Of a DNA stretch of 64,000 nucleotides, positions 1 through 9,505 are shown in pieces. Source of the stretch: Eriocheir sinensis. Lineage: Eukaryota > Arthropoda > Malacostraca > Decapoda > Varunidae. The notes under the pieces are model-generated. The model was given only the letters and a program-made list of their open reading frames with translations, was not told the DNA's origin and ran no database searches. The DNA is taken from positions 3,899,342 to 3,963,341 of the forward strand of contig NC_066531.1 in assembly GCF_024679095.1 (NCBI RefSeq). The letters run 5' to 3'. The translations under genes and the position numbers were made by a program. Every line of letters starts with the position of its first letter. The first letter of the stretch is position 1.

Positions 1-346
1 ACGGGCCAAATTTGTGGCTCTACCGTGTAGCAGCGACGGGCCAAATTTGTGGCTCTACTGTGTAGCAGCGATGGGCCAAATTTGTGGCTCTACCGTGTAG
101 TAGCGACGGGCCAAATTTGTGGCTTTACCGTGTAGCAGCAACGGGCCAAATTTGTGGCTCTACCGTGTAGCAGTGACGGGCCAAATTTGTGCCATGATAT
201 AAACCCCCCAAAATAGATGATACATAATCTCATCACAAATGCTTTGATATATATTATGAAATGGTTTGTGTGAGGGGTGATTTTTTCTCATTTTTCTCGC
301 TTGGAGGGACCATTAAGAACCATGATCCCTGCTGCTACCGGGTTAA
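1..346. mobile_element. P1 TTAA element (piggyBac-like MITE), left part outside window
   Basis: About five 35-bp units (accgtgtagcagcgacgggc then caaatttgtggcttt) run to about position 185. The unique P1 end region follows, then the terminus gctgctaccggg and TTAA at 343-346. Confidence 0.75.
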
Positions 347-354
347 AAAAAATC

Positions 355-500
355 GCGTTCAGCCTATGGTGCTGGTAGGCTTTCTTGATGGACCCTTGTG
401 ATCAGCTCCATCTTGTTATGGTGCAGGCAGGTGTTTTAGAGTGGTGCCATATTGCTTGGTTCATGCTGTCCCCTGGAGCTCATTCTTAACCCCTAAAGGA
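355..500 (-). mobile_element. tRNA-SINE fragment (family S1)
   Basis: Diverged copy of the 3-prime half of the SINE seen whole at 27957-28297 (ggtgctggtaggc, gtggtgccat, ctggagctcattctt). A further piece (caggacagcatatgggtagt) lies at about 945-970. Confidence 0.5.
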
Positions 501-555
501 TGGGCTAGAGGGCAACTTTCTACTCTGTGTGGCAATTTCAGACAAAAAACACAAT

Positions 556-731
556 AGTCGTCCCTCAAATAGTACGGTTTTCAATAGTTCAGTTTCGGTT
601 TTATGTGGATTTTCATTGCAGATTTTTTTGAGGATTTTTGAATTTACCGACAAGCAGGAAATTTTGAAATCCTAAAAAGATCTTTGACAATCCGTATAAA
701 ACCAAAACCGTACTATTTGAGAGACGACTGT
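556..731. mobile_element. Tigger/pogo-like MITE (family T1)
   Basis: Long inverted repeat: GTCGTCCCTCAAATAGTACG at the left, its complement at the right (cgtactatttgagagacgac), with a palindromic interior (ggattttc... gaaatcct). TA flanks fit Tc1/mariner-pogo insertion. Other copies: 12209, 12627 and 4582. Confidence 0.7.
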
Positions 732-1186
732 AGTTCATAGTTGTTTTACACCACCAATCCTTCATTTACGTGATGAAAGAAACTAGAAGTCCCTTGGTTC
801 CAGCACGGTGAAGACATAATATTGGGAAGTACAAATTTTAGTGGGACAGTGGATGAGGGGAATTCCTGCACCCAGTCTTTCTCCAACCGAGCGGGAATTT
901 CCACCAGCCATCAGTTAATCTAAAGTCTAGGTCAATAGGTGATTTTCAGGACAGCATATGGGTAGTCATGAGGTGCTATTACAAGGGGACGAATTTGTTC
1001 AGTGAGCAGACCTTGTGTGAGCGACTTCCGCTGAGCTAGCATTTTTGTGAGCAATGACACGGTTCTTTTAATCAGGATGCTTATCGACAAATGCTCCCAC
1101 CCCTCACCAAGTATTTCCAAAGGCCGAAAATGAGGTTAATCGAGTTTTAATGAGTGTTCTTTTAGGTTCACAGTACAGAAGAAGGC

Positions 1187-2356
1187 TCAGACTACCACCA
1201 GGGTCATAAAAGTACCCCTGGAAATGCCCTAAACTCCCACGAAAGACTAGTAAATTACGTGTTCTTGGGCGCAGAAGTGTTTAAAAATATGGCCCAGACT
1301 ACCACCAGAATCATAAAAGTACCCCTGGAAATGCCCTAAACTCCCACAAAAGACTAGTAAATTACGTGTTCTTGGGCGCAGTGTTTAAAAATATGGCCCA
1401 GACTACCACCAGGGTCATAAAAGTACCCCTGGAAATGCCCTAAACTCCCACGAAAGACTAGTAAATTACGTGTTCTTGGGCGCAGGAGTGTTTAAAAATA
1501 TGGCCCAGACTACCACCAGGGTCATAAAAGTACCCCTGGAAATGCCCTAAACTCCCACGAAAGACTAGTAAATTACGTGTTCTTGGGCGCAGGAGTGTTT
1601 AAAAATATGGCCCAGACTACCACCAGGATCATAAAAGTACCCCTGGAAATGCCCTAAACTCCCACGAAAGACTAGTAAATTACGTGTTCTTGGGCGCAGA
1701 AGTGTTTAAAAATATGGCCCAGACTACCACCAGGGTCATAAAAGTACCCCTGGAAATGCCCTAAACTCCCACGAAAGACTAGTAAATTACGTGTTCTTGG
1801 GTGCAGAAGTGTTTAAAAATATGGCCAAGACTACCACCAGGGTCATAAAAGTACCCCTGCAAATGCCCTAAACTCCCACGAAAGACTAGTAAATTACGTG
1901 TTCTTGGGCGCAGGAGTGTTTAAAAATATGGCCCAGACTACCACCAGGGTCATAAAAGTACCCCTGGAAATGCCCTAAACTCCCACGAAAGACTAGTAAA
2001 TTACGTGTTCTTGGGCGCAGGAGTGTTTAAAAATATGGCCAAGACTACCACCAGGGCCATAAAAGTACCTCTGGAAATGTCCTAAACTCCCATGAAAGAC
2101 TAGTAAATTACATGTTCTTGGGCGCAGTGTGTTTAGAAATATGGCCCAGACTACCACCAGGGTCATAAAAGTACCCCTGGAAATGCCCTAAACTCCCACG
2201 AAAGACTAGTAAATTACGTGTTCTTGGGTGCAGTGTGTTTAGAAATATGGCCCAGACTACCACCAGGGTCATAAAAGTACCCGTGGAAATGCCCTAAACT
2301 CCCACGAATGACTAGTAAATTACGTGTTCTTGGGCACAGGAGTGTTTAAAAATATG
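1187..2356. repeat. Minisatellite, 107-bp unit, about 11 copies
   Basis: The unit begins agactaccaccagggtcata, contains gtacccctggaaatgcccta and ends gtttaaaaatatggccc. Copies differ by point changes and a few small indels. Unexpanded single copies lie at 33811-34020 and 19510-19760 in the other orientation, so this is an amplified internal piece of a dispersed element. Confidence 0.9.
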
Positions 2357-2539
2357 GTCTTTAGCTTGGTGCAAAATGATCCCTTCACCAGGGGATGGAT
2401 TTATGGATGAGGATGAACACACATTTATCAAAAACAATTAAGAACATCTATAACAAAACTAAATCGGTATTTTTGCAGAAGTACACCCATCTCACAGCGA
2501 AGAATGCCTTGGTGAAGTACTTTAGACGCATAACACAGA

Positions 2540-2660
2540 ATAAATTTTTTGGGGGGTAAATATCATGGCATAAATTTGGCCCGTCGCTGCTACACGGTAA
2601 AGCCACAAATTTGGCCCGTCACTGCTACACGGTAAAGCCACAAATTTGACCTGTTTTTAT
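2540..2660. mobile_element. P1 element fragment
   Basis: Holds part of the P1 unique region (ttggggggtaaatatcatgg) and about two and a half 35-bp units, then decays. No TTAA terminus remains. Confidence 0.6.
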
Positions 2661-2862
2661 CGCAAATTATTAGTCACAGAGGGTGTGGACAGGGAGGGAG
2701 TGTGAAGAAAAGTGTTTTATGAAAGGTTAGTCAATTCCTTCAAAACATACTGAAATCTCTCAGGAAAAAATAGTTTTGTCCACTTGTGTGAGACGCTGTA
2801 ATTCTTGAATCTTATCACTAAATCTAACCTGACCTAACCTGTCCTGATACAGTAAAAATCCA

Positions 2863-3690
2863 TTACCCCGTCTCCTGCGATTGTCACGAATTTGGCCTTC
2901 ACTGGTAGCCTGGTAACTTTCTCTGCCTCTGTGGTGGATAGTGGAGTGTTTCCCATGTGGTATTGGTGTGCTGGATATCCCTTCACTGGTAGCCTGGTAA
3001 CATACACTCCCAGGTCTTTCTCTGCCTCTGTGGTGGATAGTGGAGTGTTTCCCATGTGGTATTGGTGTGCTGGATATCCCTTCACTGGTAGCCTGGTAAC
3101 ATACACTCCCAGGTCTTTCTCTGCCTCTGTGGTGGATAGTGGAGTGTTTCCCATGTGGTATTGGTGTGCTGGATATCCCTTCACTGGTAGCCTGGTAACA
3201 TACACTCCCAGGTCTTTCTCTGCCTCTGTGGTGGATAGTGGAGTGTTTCCCATGTGGTATTGGTGTGCTGGATATCCCTTCACTGGTAGCCTGGTAACAT
3301 ACACTCCCAGGTCTTTCTCTGCCTCTGTGGTGGATAGTGGAGTGTTTCCCATGTGGTATTGGTGTGCTGGATATCCCTTCACTGGTAGCCTGGTAACATA
3401 CACTCCCAGGTCTTTCTCTGCCTCTGTGGTGGATAGTGGAGTGTTTCCCATGTGGTATTGGTGTGCTGGATATCCCTTCACTGGTAGCCTGGTAACATAC
3501 ACTCCCAGGTCTTTCTCTGCCTCTGTGGTGGATAGTGGAGTGTTTCCCATGTGGTATTGGTATGCTGGATATCCCCTCCCAAGGTGCAGGACTTTACATT
3601 TTTCTTCATTGAATTGTAGCAGCCACTTTTTGTTCCATTCCTGCAGCTCGGTGATGTCTTCTGGTAGGAAATCCACAGTTAAGGGGTTAA
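2863..3690. mobile_element. P2 TTAA element carrying RT-derived 99-bp array
   Basis: Left end TTACCCCGTCTCCTGCGATT and right end (read inward) TTAACCCCTTAACTGTGGAT are imperfect inverted termini; two sister loci at 9506 and 58324 have the same ends. Between them is an array of a 99-bp unit and then unrepeated RT-derived sequence on the minus strand (WLLQFNEEKCKVLHLGRG). Confidence 0.65.
2907..3575. repeat. Minisatellite, 99-bp RT-derived unit, about 7 copies
   Basis: The unit is a multiple of three, so both strands stay open. The minus strand reads GYPAHQYHMGNTPLSTTEAE then KDLGVYVTRLPVK; EKDLGV is the post-catalytic RT motif of CR1/Jockey-like elements. Units are nearly identical. Confidence 0.9.
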
Positions 3691-3945
3691 TCCAAAATGC
3701 AGCAAGTCACAGAACCTCCAGATATTAGATTTTATATATTACCAGGTTACCTAAATATGATCAAAACGCACCTTGCCAATCATGGAGGTAGGATGGGAGG
3801 AGATGCCCCATGCGTTGGTCTCTTCTTGATGGGCCTCATAGACAACCACAGTCTGTTAGTAGGGAAAGGTAAGGTTAAGTTAGAGGCATACACTGTAGCA
3901 GCGCATGGCCTCAGTGCTCATCTCTGTAACATTGCCCTTTGAGCC
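3691..3945. other. Unassigned stretch
   Basis: Mixed composition with no recognisable gene, repeat family or splice-bounded exon; a short open frame here has no family features. Confidence 0.3.
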
Positions 3946-3949
3946 TGTG

Positions 3950-4153
3950 GTGGGAGGGAGCCCATTACCCCAGGACACAGGGCCAGTGTGACATCTGGGT
4001 TGCCACAGTTTACCTTACCCAGGTGTCCCCCAGTACCCATTTATTGACCAGCCTGAGAGGGAGGATGAACAGCCGACTGCCCGGGGCGGGATTCGAACCT
4101 GGGCCCGCGGAGTAGAAGCCAGGCATGCTGACCACTAGACCACGGAGGCGTCT
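3950..4153 (-). mobile_element. tRNA-derived SINE (family S2)
   Basis: On the minus strand a tRNA-like head carries A-box-like cgtggtctagtggtcagc and B-box ggttcgaatcc (about 4095-4105), followed by a non-tRNA body. The acceptor-stem pairing of a functional tRNA is not kept. Confidence 0.65.
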
Positions 4154-4159
4154 CTTAGT

Positions 4160-4405
4160 AGTGCAGGTGAATTTTATCTATAGTGGCTGCTGTGGTATAT
4201 GACAAACTTGGCCCATGCTGCCTCTTAATGCTCCAATTGACTGAGTTACTGAGTTGATTGAAGATCTTGGCAACACTTGGGTAATCTTCCACCACTCGGC
4301 GATGGTTAAAATTTGTCCGCGTATCAGTGGGACCCGAACCTTGGTCCTCAGACTCACCATACCGGCACACTGACCACTCAGCCACGCCTCCCCGCTCCAC
4401 TGCCC
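4160..4405 (-). mobile_element. tRNA-derived SINE (family S1-like)
   Basis: Minus strand: gaggcgtggctgagtggtca (A box) and ggttcgggtccc (B box), then a body with catcgccgagtgg and gcagcatgggcc as in other S1 copies, but diverged. Confidence 0.6.
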
Positions 4406-4581
4406 CACAGCTTTACATGGTCTTGAGGAGTTCTCGCGAATTATTCCAATAATTATTTAATACTTAAATTACTAAATACAAACAAACAATATAACAAAAT
4501 CTTACTATTTGCAGGAATATACATAAATACTGGAGTCTCAAGCAAGATTATACATGTGTGTGTGGATGTATACATATATAG

Positions 4582-5643
4582 AGTCGTTCCTCAAATAGTA
4601 TGGTTTCGGTTTTATACGGATTGTCATGTAAGAATTTTTTTAGGATTTTTAAATATCCCGCTTGTCACACCAAGTTGCCCTGGCGTGACTGGCAACACTG
4701 TTCTGCCAAAACACCTCCTGATTGATTGATTGATTGATTGATAGTTTATTGTTTGCAGTAAACAAACAAGGGGAGAAGGGATCCATCCATCCCCAACCCA
4801 GGACAGAGTGAGTGTGTGATTACACAACTATTAATACAGTGTGAAATTAAATTAAAAATTAAAAGAACAAATGGTAGAAGGAAAGCATTTTACAAATATT
4901 AATACATGTGAAGGTAGCACCATGAAATTAAAAAAACAAAAGGAAGAAGGAAAGGAAGGAAACAAGGGAGGCTGGGCTAATAAGACAATAAAAAAGACAA
5001 TAAAAGAACAGAGCCCAAGTACTTGATGGCTATGAACTAGATGGGAATGAATATAGAGTAAGAAGTAAATACTGAAGCAAAAAGAGTCAAGCTCCCACAG
5101 CGTTCAAGAAAGGTGTTCACCCTGCAGAAGAATTCAGATTTAGGAGAAGTTACATTTTGGATGAGTTCCGTTGCAGTAGGGAGAGCACACCACGGGGATG
5201 AGAGCAGTGTTCGCTGTATCCATCACGGCGTAAAGAAATTCTTGCCGCAGTAACTTCAAGAGAGGAGATAACGGCCGTCCTTTTACTAAGCCTCGTCATT
5301 GCTATGGTAACGGCGTCTCACTCGCAGCAAAATGGGGCGCGCTGATCTTCCTGATGCAATGGAAGCACTTGTGTGTGTGTGTTTGGGCCGCCAGATTTGC
5401 TGATGACATCACAGCACAGAGGCGATCCACCTCTCAAAGCCGTGAGCGGTGCGGACGTGCTGAGTTGGCGACTCATGCTGCCACGTCACGCATTTGAGAG
5501 CACTCGGGACGTACCGAGAGTCCCAATTCCCTCTCTCAAATGCAGCCCAGGAGTGTTTCTAGGATGGCACTAATTTTATACAGATTTTCGAATAGTACGG
5601 GGGTCCTGAGTCCCTAACCCTGTTCTATTTGAAGGATGACTGT
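4582..5643. mobile_element. Tigger/pogo-like element with long interior (T1-related)
   Basis: Left end gtcgttcctcaaatagtatg at 4583 and right end ctatttgaaggatgactg at 5625-5642 are diverged T1 termini flanked by TA. The interior of about 1 kb has no recognisable transposase; it contains a CR1-like tail at 4710-4845. Confidence 0.45.
4710..4845 (-). mobile_element. CR1-like 3-prime tail (family C1)
   Basis: (TTGA)n then tagtttattgtttgcagtaa and the caccccaaccca-type body: a short retroelement 3-prime end with AATAAA and an (ATCA)n tail on the minus strand. Copies at 7622, 8925 and 15609 share it. Confidence 0.6.
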
Positions 5644-5849
5644 ATATATATACTAGAAATTTCTTACATAATTTACATAGTATTTAGACCACACAGACCC
5701 TACATTCCATACTGTGTGGTCTGTCATTAAACTTAAGTGATATCATTTTGAATTTAATGCCCCCAAGACTACATTTTGACCAGTGAATGTCAAGTTGAAG
5801 GAAGTGGTGATCAAACAGTTTTCAATGAATTGGTTGTATTGCGCTGGAC

Positions 5850-6162
5850 CACTGAAGGCGGGAGTTTATTCCATTTTTGAGCTACAATGTTGATGGCGAA
5901 AAATTTGGTGCAGTCTGAATTTATTTGTTCACACAAGTCTTATGTTATTTTTTGTTCGGAACATATCATCAGTCAAGAACAATTTGGATTTGTGCACATT
6001 TGTATAATCATCGAGTATTTTGAAACATTTGATCAGTTTTCCTCAGACATTTTTCAAGAGAACGGCTTAAGGGATGAGAGCCTTTTGTCGTAAGGCTTGT
6101 TGTGCAAGGAAGAGATCATCTTTGTTGCCCTACATTGAACAGCTTCTAATTTAGCAATGTTC
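5850..6162 (-). pseudogene. CR1-like RT C-terminal relic, interrupted copy (part 1)
   Basis: Aligns by eye with 16450-16615 inside the better RT pseudogene (ttgaaacatttgatcagttt, cttctaatttagcaatgt). It is cut at 6163 by a P1 element and resumes at 7052. Heavily mutated. Confidence 0.65.
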
Positions 6163-7051
6163 TTAACCCAGCAGCAGCGATGGGCCAAATTTGTGGCTTC
6201 ACCGTGTAGCAGCAACGGGCCAAATTTGTGGCTTCACCGTGTAGCAGCGACGGGCCAAATTTGTGGCTTCACCGTGTAGCAGCGACGGGACAAATTTGTG
6301 GCTTCACCGTGTAGCAGCGACGGGCCAAATTTGTGGCTTCACCGTGTAGCAGCGACGGGCCAAATTTGTGGCTTCACCGTGTAGCAGCGACAGGCCAAAT
6401 TTGTGGCTTCACCGTGTAGCAGCAACGGGCCAAATTTGTGGCTTCACCGTGTAGCAGCGACGGGCCAAATTTGTGGCTTCACCGTGTAGCAGCAACGGGC
6501 CAAATTTGTGGCTTCACCGTGTAGCAGCAACGGGCCAAATTTGTGGCTTCACCGTGTAGCAGCAACGGGCCAAATTTGTGGCTTCACCGTGTAGCAGCGA
6601 CGGGCCAAATTTGTGGCTTCACCGTGTAGCAGCGACGGGCCAAATTTGTGGCTTCACCGTGTAGCAGCGACGGGCCAAATTTGTGGCTTCACCGTGTAGC
6701 AGCGACGGGCCAAATTTGTGGCTTCACCGTGTAGCAGCGACGGGCCAAATTTGTGGCTTCACCGTGTAGCAGCGACGGGCCAAATTTGTGGCTTCACCGT
6801 GTAGCAGCGACGGGCCAAATTTGTGGCTTCACCGTGTAGCAGCGACGGGCCAAATTTGTGGCTTCACCGTGTAGCAGCGACGGGCCAAATTTGTGGCATG
6901 AGCTTTACCCCCAAAAATAGACAATACATAATCTGATCACAAATGCTTTGATATATATTATGAAATGGTTTGTGTGAGGGGTGATTTTTTTCTCATTTTT
7001 CTCACTTGGAGGGACCATTAAGAAACATGATCCCCGCTGCTACTGGGTTAA
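6163..7051. mobile_element. P1 TTAA element, largest array, inserted in RT relic
   Basis: TTAA at 6163-6166 and 7048-7051. Terminus CCCAGCAGCAGCG at left, ctgctactggg at right. About 21 near-identical 35-bp units with a private variant (gcttcaccgtg) run to about 6895, then the unique P1 region. Target site evidence comes from the uninterrupted RT at 16600-16625. Confidence 0.85.
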
Positions 7052-7240
7052 TATGGTAGGGAGACTAAAACTATCGCATATTCCAGATGAGGTCTGACTA
7101 AACTATTGTAAAATGGAAGTATTACATCTTTATTCTTGAATGAAAAGTTTCTCTCAATGAAGCCCAGCATTCCGTTCACTCTATTAGATGTATCGGTGCA
7201 TTGCTGTGAGAATCTGAGGTTTGATGAGAGAGAATGTTAA
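7052..7240 (-). pseudogene. CR1-like RT relic (part 2)
   Basis: Continues the relic broken at 6163 (cgcatattccagatgaggtc, attacatctttattcttgaa), matching about 16625-16800. Confidence 0.65.
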
Positions 7241-7620
7241 GTACTGACCAGCGAAGTGAATCTGTATATTTGGCAGCATGGCAGTAATGTTTCCCAATAC
7301 AATCATGCCTCACTTTCAAATATCATTCAGTAACTATTTTAAATAATAGATCCAAATGGTTTACATGCGGCTGTGTCATACATGTGTCCAGTAAGATTAG
7401 GAAATATGTTTCTATATATATCAGTAACTCTTGAGCTTGACATTTTGTAGCAATTCACTTTCCCCAATGTAAAATGTGATACTTTTCTGCAGGACATTGT
7501 TTCTCTAAAGAGTTTTTCCTATGGGCGGCGTCACAGCCTGGCGCAAACAATCTTTTAGGGGAAGACTAGTGGACTTGATATCATTGTTTGGGTGGTGGTC
7601 TGCGACGCTCACTGGCTTGT
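7241..7620. other. Unassigned AT-rich stretch
   Basis: No gene, repeat or RNA feature recognised. Confidence 0.3.
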
Positions 7621-7621
7621 T

Positions 7622-7735
7622 AACTTGATTGATTGATTGATTGATAGTTTATTGTTGCAGGTAAACAACAAGGGAGAAGGGAGGAACATGCCATCCCAAC
7701 CCCCAGGCAGGACAGTGTGATTATACAACTATTCT
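7622..7735 (-). mobile_element. CR1-like 3-prime tail (C1)
   Basis: Minus strand ends in cctgcaacaataaactatca and an (ATCA)n tail; the body includes ccttctcccttgttgttt. Confidence 0.65.
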
Positions 7736-8638
7736 ACCATGTACTAAATTGACTTTGTATTCCTACCAAAACCCTTCTAGAGTTGTAAGGTACCTGATTA
7801 TACTAATGATCATCAATTCAATGACTTATTTAATATTTGATGTGTGTCTCAAACTATTAAAGATAAATCTGAATGACGGTCATAACAAAGCACATCGGAA
7901 GTGTACATAAACAGACTGAAGCAGTAAGTTTGTTAATTTGAAGGTCTGTGAAGGCCGGATTTTTATTTCCTACTACTAATACTAGACTATACCCGGGAAG
8001 CAATAGCAGCGTTGTCAAAACATTACAGATTGGTTCCAGATGCGTTGTGTGGGATTTTGTGGGAACAGAATTTTGTCCACTCCCAGAATGGTCTCAACGT
8101 TTGGAACCAATGACCTTTTGGGGACCTCCTTGCTATCTCTTGAGAACTTTCTTGCTATCTCATTCCCCTTATTGCTATCTTTGCTATCTTTTGAGGACAT
8201 TCTCATAACTGTTTTAGGACCTATTCTTCCCTGTTTAAGATATTCCAAACACCACATTAGGAAATTTAATGTGTATTTCCTGAGTGCCTCGACAATTTCA
8301 TCAGAATATGATAATGACTTTTAAAAATGTATGTTTCTATTGAGCCTCAAAACTAGTATATAAATGTAATATACACATAATGAAGTCTTTTAAATAAGCT
8401 TTCATATCAACATTGAATTATTAGGAAGGAAGGAATTGCATAGTTTTTGTTTCAAGTAAATAACCTCGGAAAACGCGGTTGAAGTTTCTGCAACTTCAAA
8501 TTGCAATATTTTTTGTTGGTTTTCAAGCCAGAATCATAATTTCGATACCAAAATGAAGCTTATGTAAAGACAAAACTGCCTGTGTTATTTATGAAGTGCA
8601 AAAAGAAAAAAAAAATGACGCAAAATTAATAGCCTAAC
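7736..8638. other. Unassigned AT-rich stretch
   Basis: Includes a ctatctcttgagga-type low-complexity patch at about 8130-8215. Short open frames on both strands show no domain, splice context or homology I can recognise. Confidence 0.3.
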
Positions 8639-8640
8639 AA

Positions 8641-8898
8641 TAGCCTCTTCCATTTAGCGTAAGCCGTTTCTGGGTCGTGATCTGTAGAGTCCCTTGATAG
8701 ATAGAGTCCCGACAGCCTAAGATTTGGACGCCATTATCGTCCCTGTCTTCGCCGCGAGAGCGTGTGCTTGTGTTTGAAAAGCGCGACGAAAACACAGGGC
8801 TAAGAATGACGTCCAAATCTTAGGTTGTCGGGATTCTGTGAGGGACTCTACAGATCACGACCCAGAAACGGGTTACGCTAAATGGAAGAGGCTGTACT
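8641..8898. mobile_element. Palindromic foldback MITE
   Basis: Arms of about 85-95 bp: gcctcttccatttagcgtaa at left and its complement (acgctaaatggaagaggc) at right, continuing inward through gtcgtgatctgtagagtccc and cctaagatttggacg. The loop is about 70 bp. Confidence 0.8.
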
Positions 8899-8924
8899 GC
8901 CCACTCTTCAGAGCCTGCCTGGGG

Positions 8925-8997
8925 GTTGGGATGGCATGTTCCTCCCTTCTCCCTTGTTGTTTACCTGCAACAATAAACTATCAATCAATCAATAAGA
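8925..8997 (+). mobile_element. CR1-like 3-prime tail (C1)
   Basis: Plus-strand copy: cctgcctgggggttgggatg, cctgcaacaataaactatca and an (ATCA)n end. Confidence 0.65.
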
Positions 8998-8999
8998 GC

Positions 9000-9505
9000 C
9001 TACAGACTTACACTGACTACAAGACTCCCCTCAAGCAGAGATGCCGTGAGTCGGTAGATAATGCAAATTGTTGTAATTAATTTAGCTAGACACGTTCACT
9101 CAGAAATAACATTTAAACTTGTCGCTAGTCAATTATAAAAAGTACAACAAACAAAAGTACATTAAGTCAGCTATTGAATATCAAAGTTAGAAATTGTATG
9201 AAAAATTAATTAGATCAACTAGACATGGCAACTCCGTCACTTCCTCCCAAAGCCTGCTGGGGACTTACACCATTACTGCCCATCCTACCTCACGCGGACC
9301 ACACGTCTGAGCGAGATATGTTTTTCCCGAGACTTTTTCCCCTATTTCCAGCGTTGGTTTGGGGTGAACGACTTGCTTGGATAAAAGAAGAAGGGTCAAA
9401 ATGGTAGTATATGATCGCGGTCCCTCATAAATATATACAAAGCTTGGTGTACAGTACCCACAAACACTATCATGAATCCTGAGAGAAAAATAAAAGCCAA
9501 TTGCC
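9000..9505. other. Unassigned AT-rich stretch
   Basis: No supported gene. Open frames running into the array to the right are by-products of that array. Confidence 0.3.

Noticed and set aside
2834..3676. RT-like protein with EKDLGV repeats as a gene
   Set aside because: Only a short RT segment is present, repeated; no catalytic motif (YADD or FADD) is included.
6163..6895. CRISPR-like array of 35-bp repeats
   Set aside because: There are no unique spacers; units are directly adjacent, the context is a eukaryotic transposon, and no cas genes exist.
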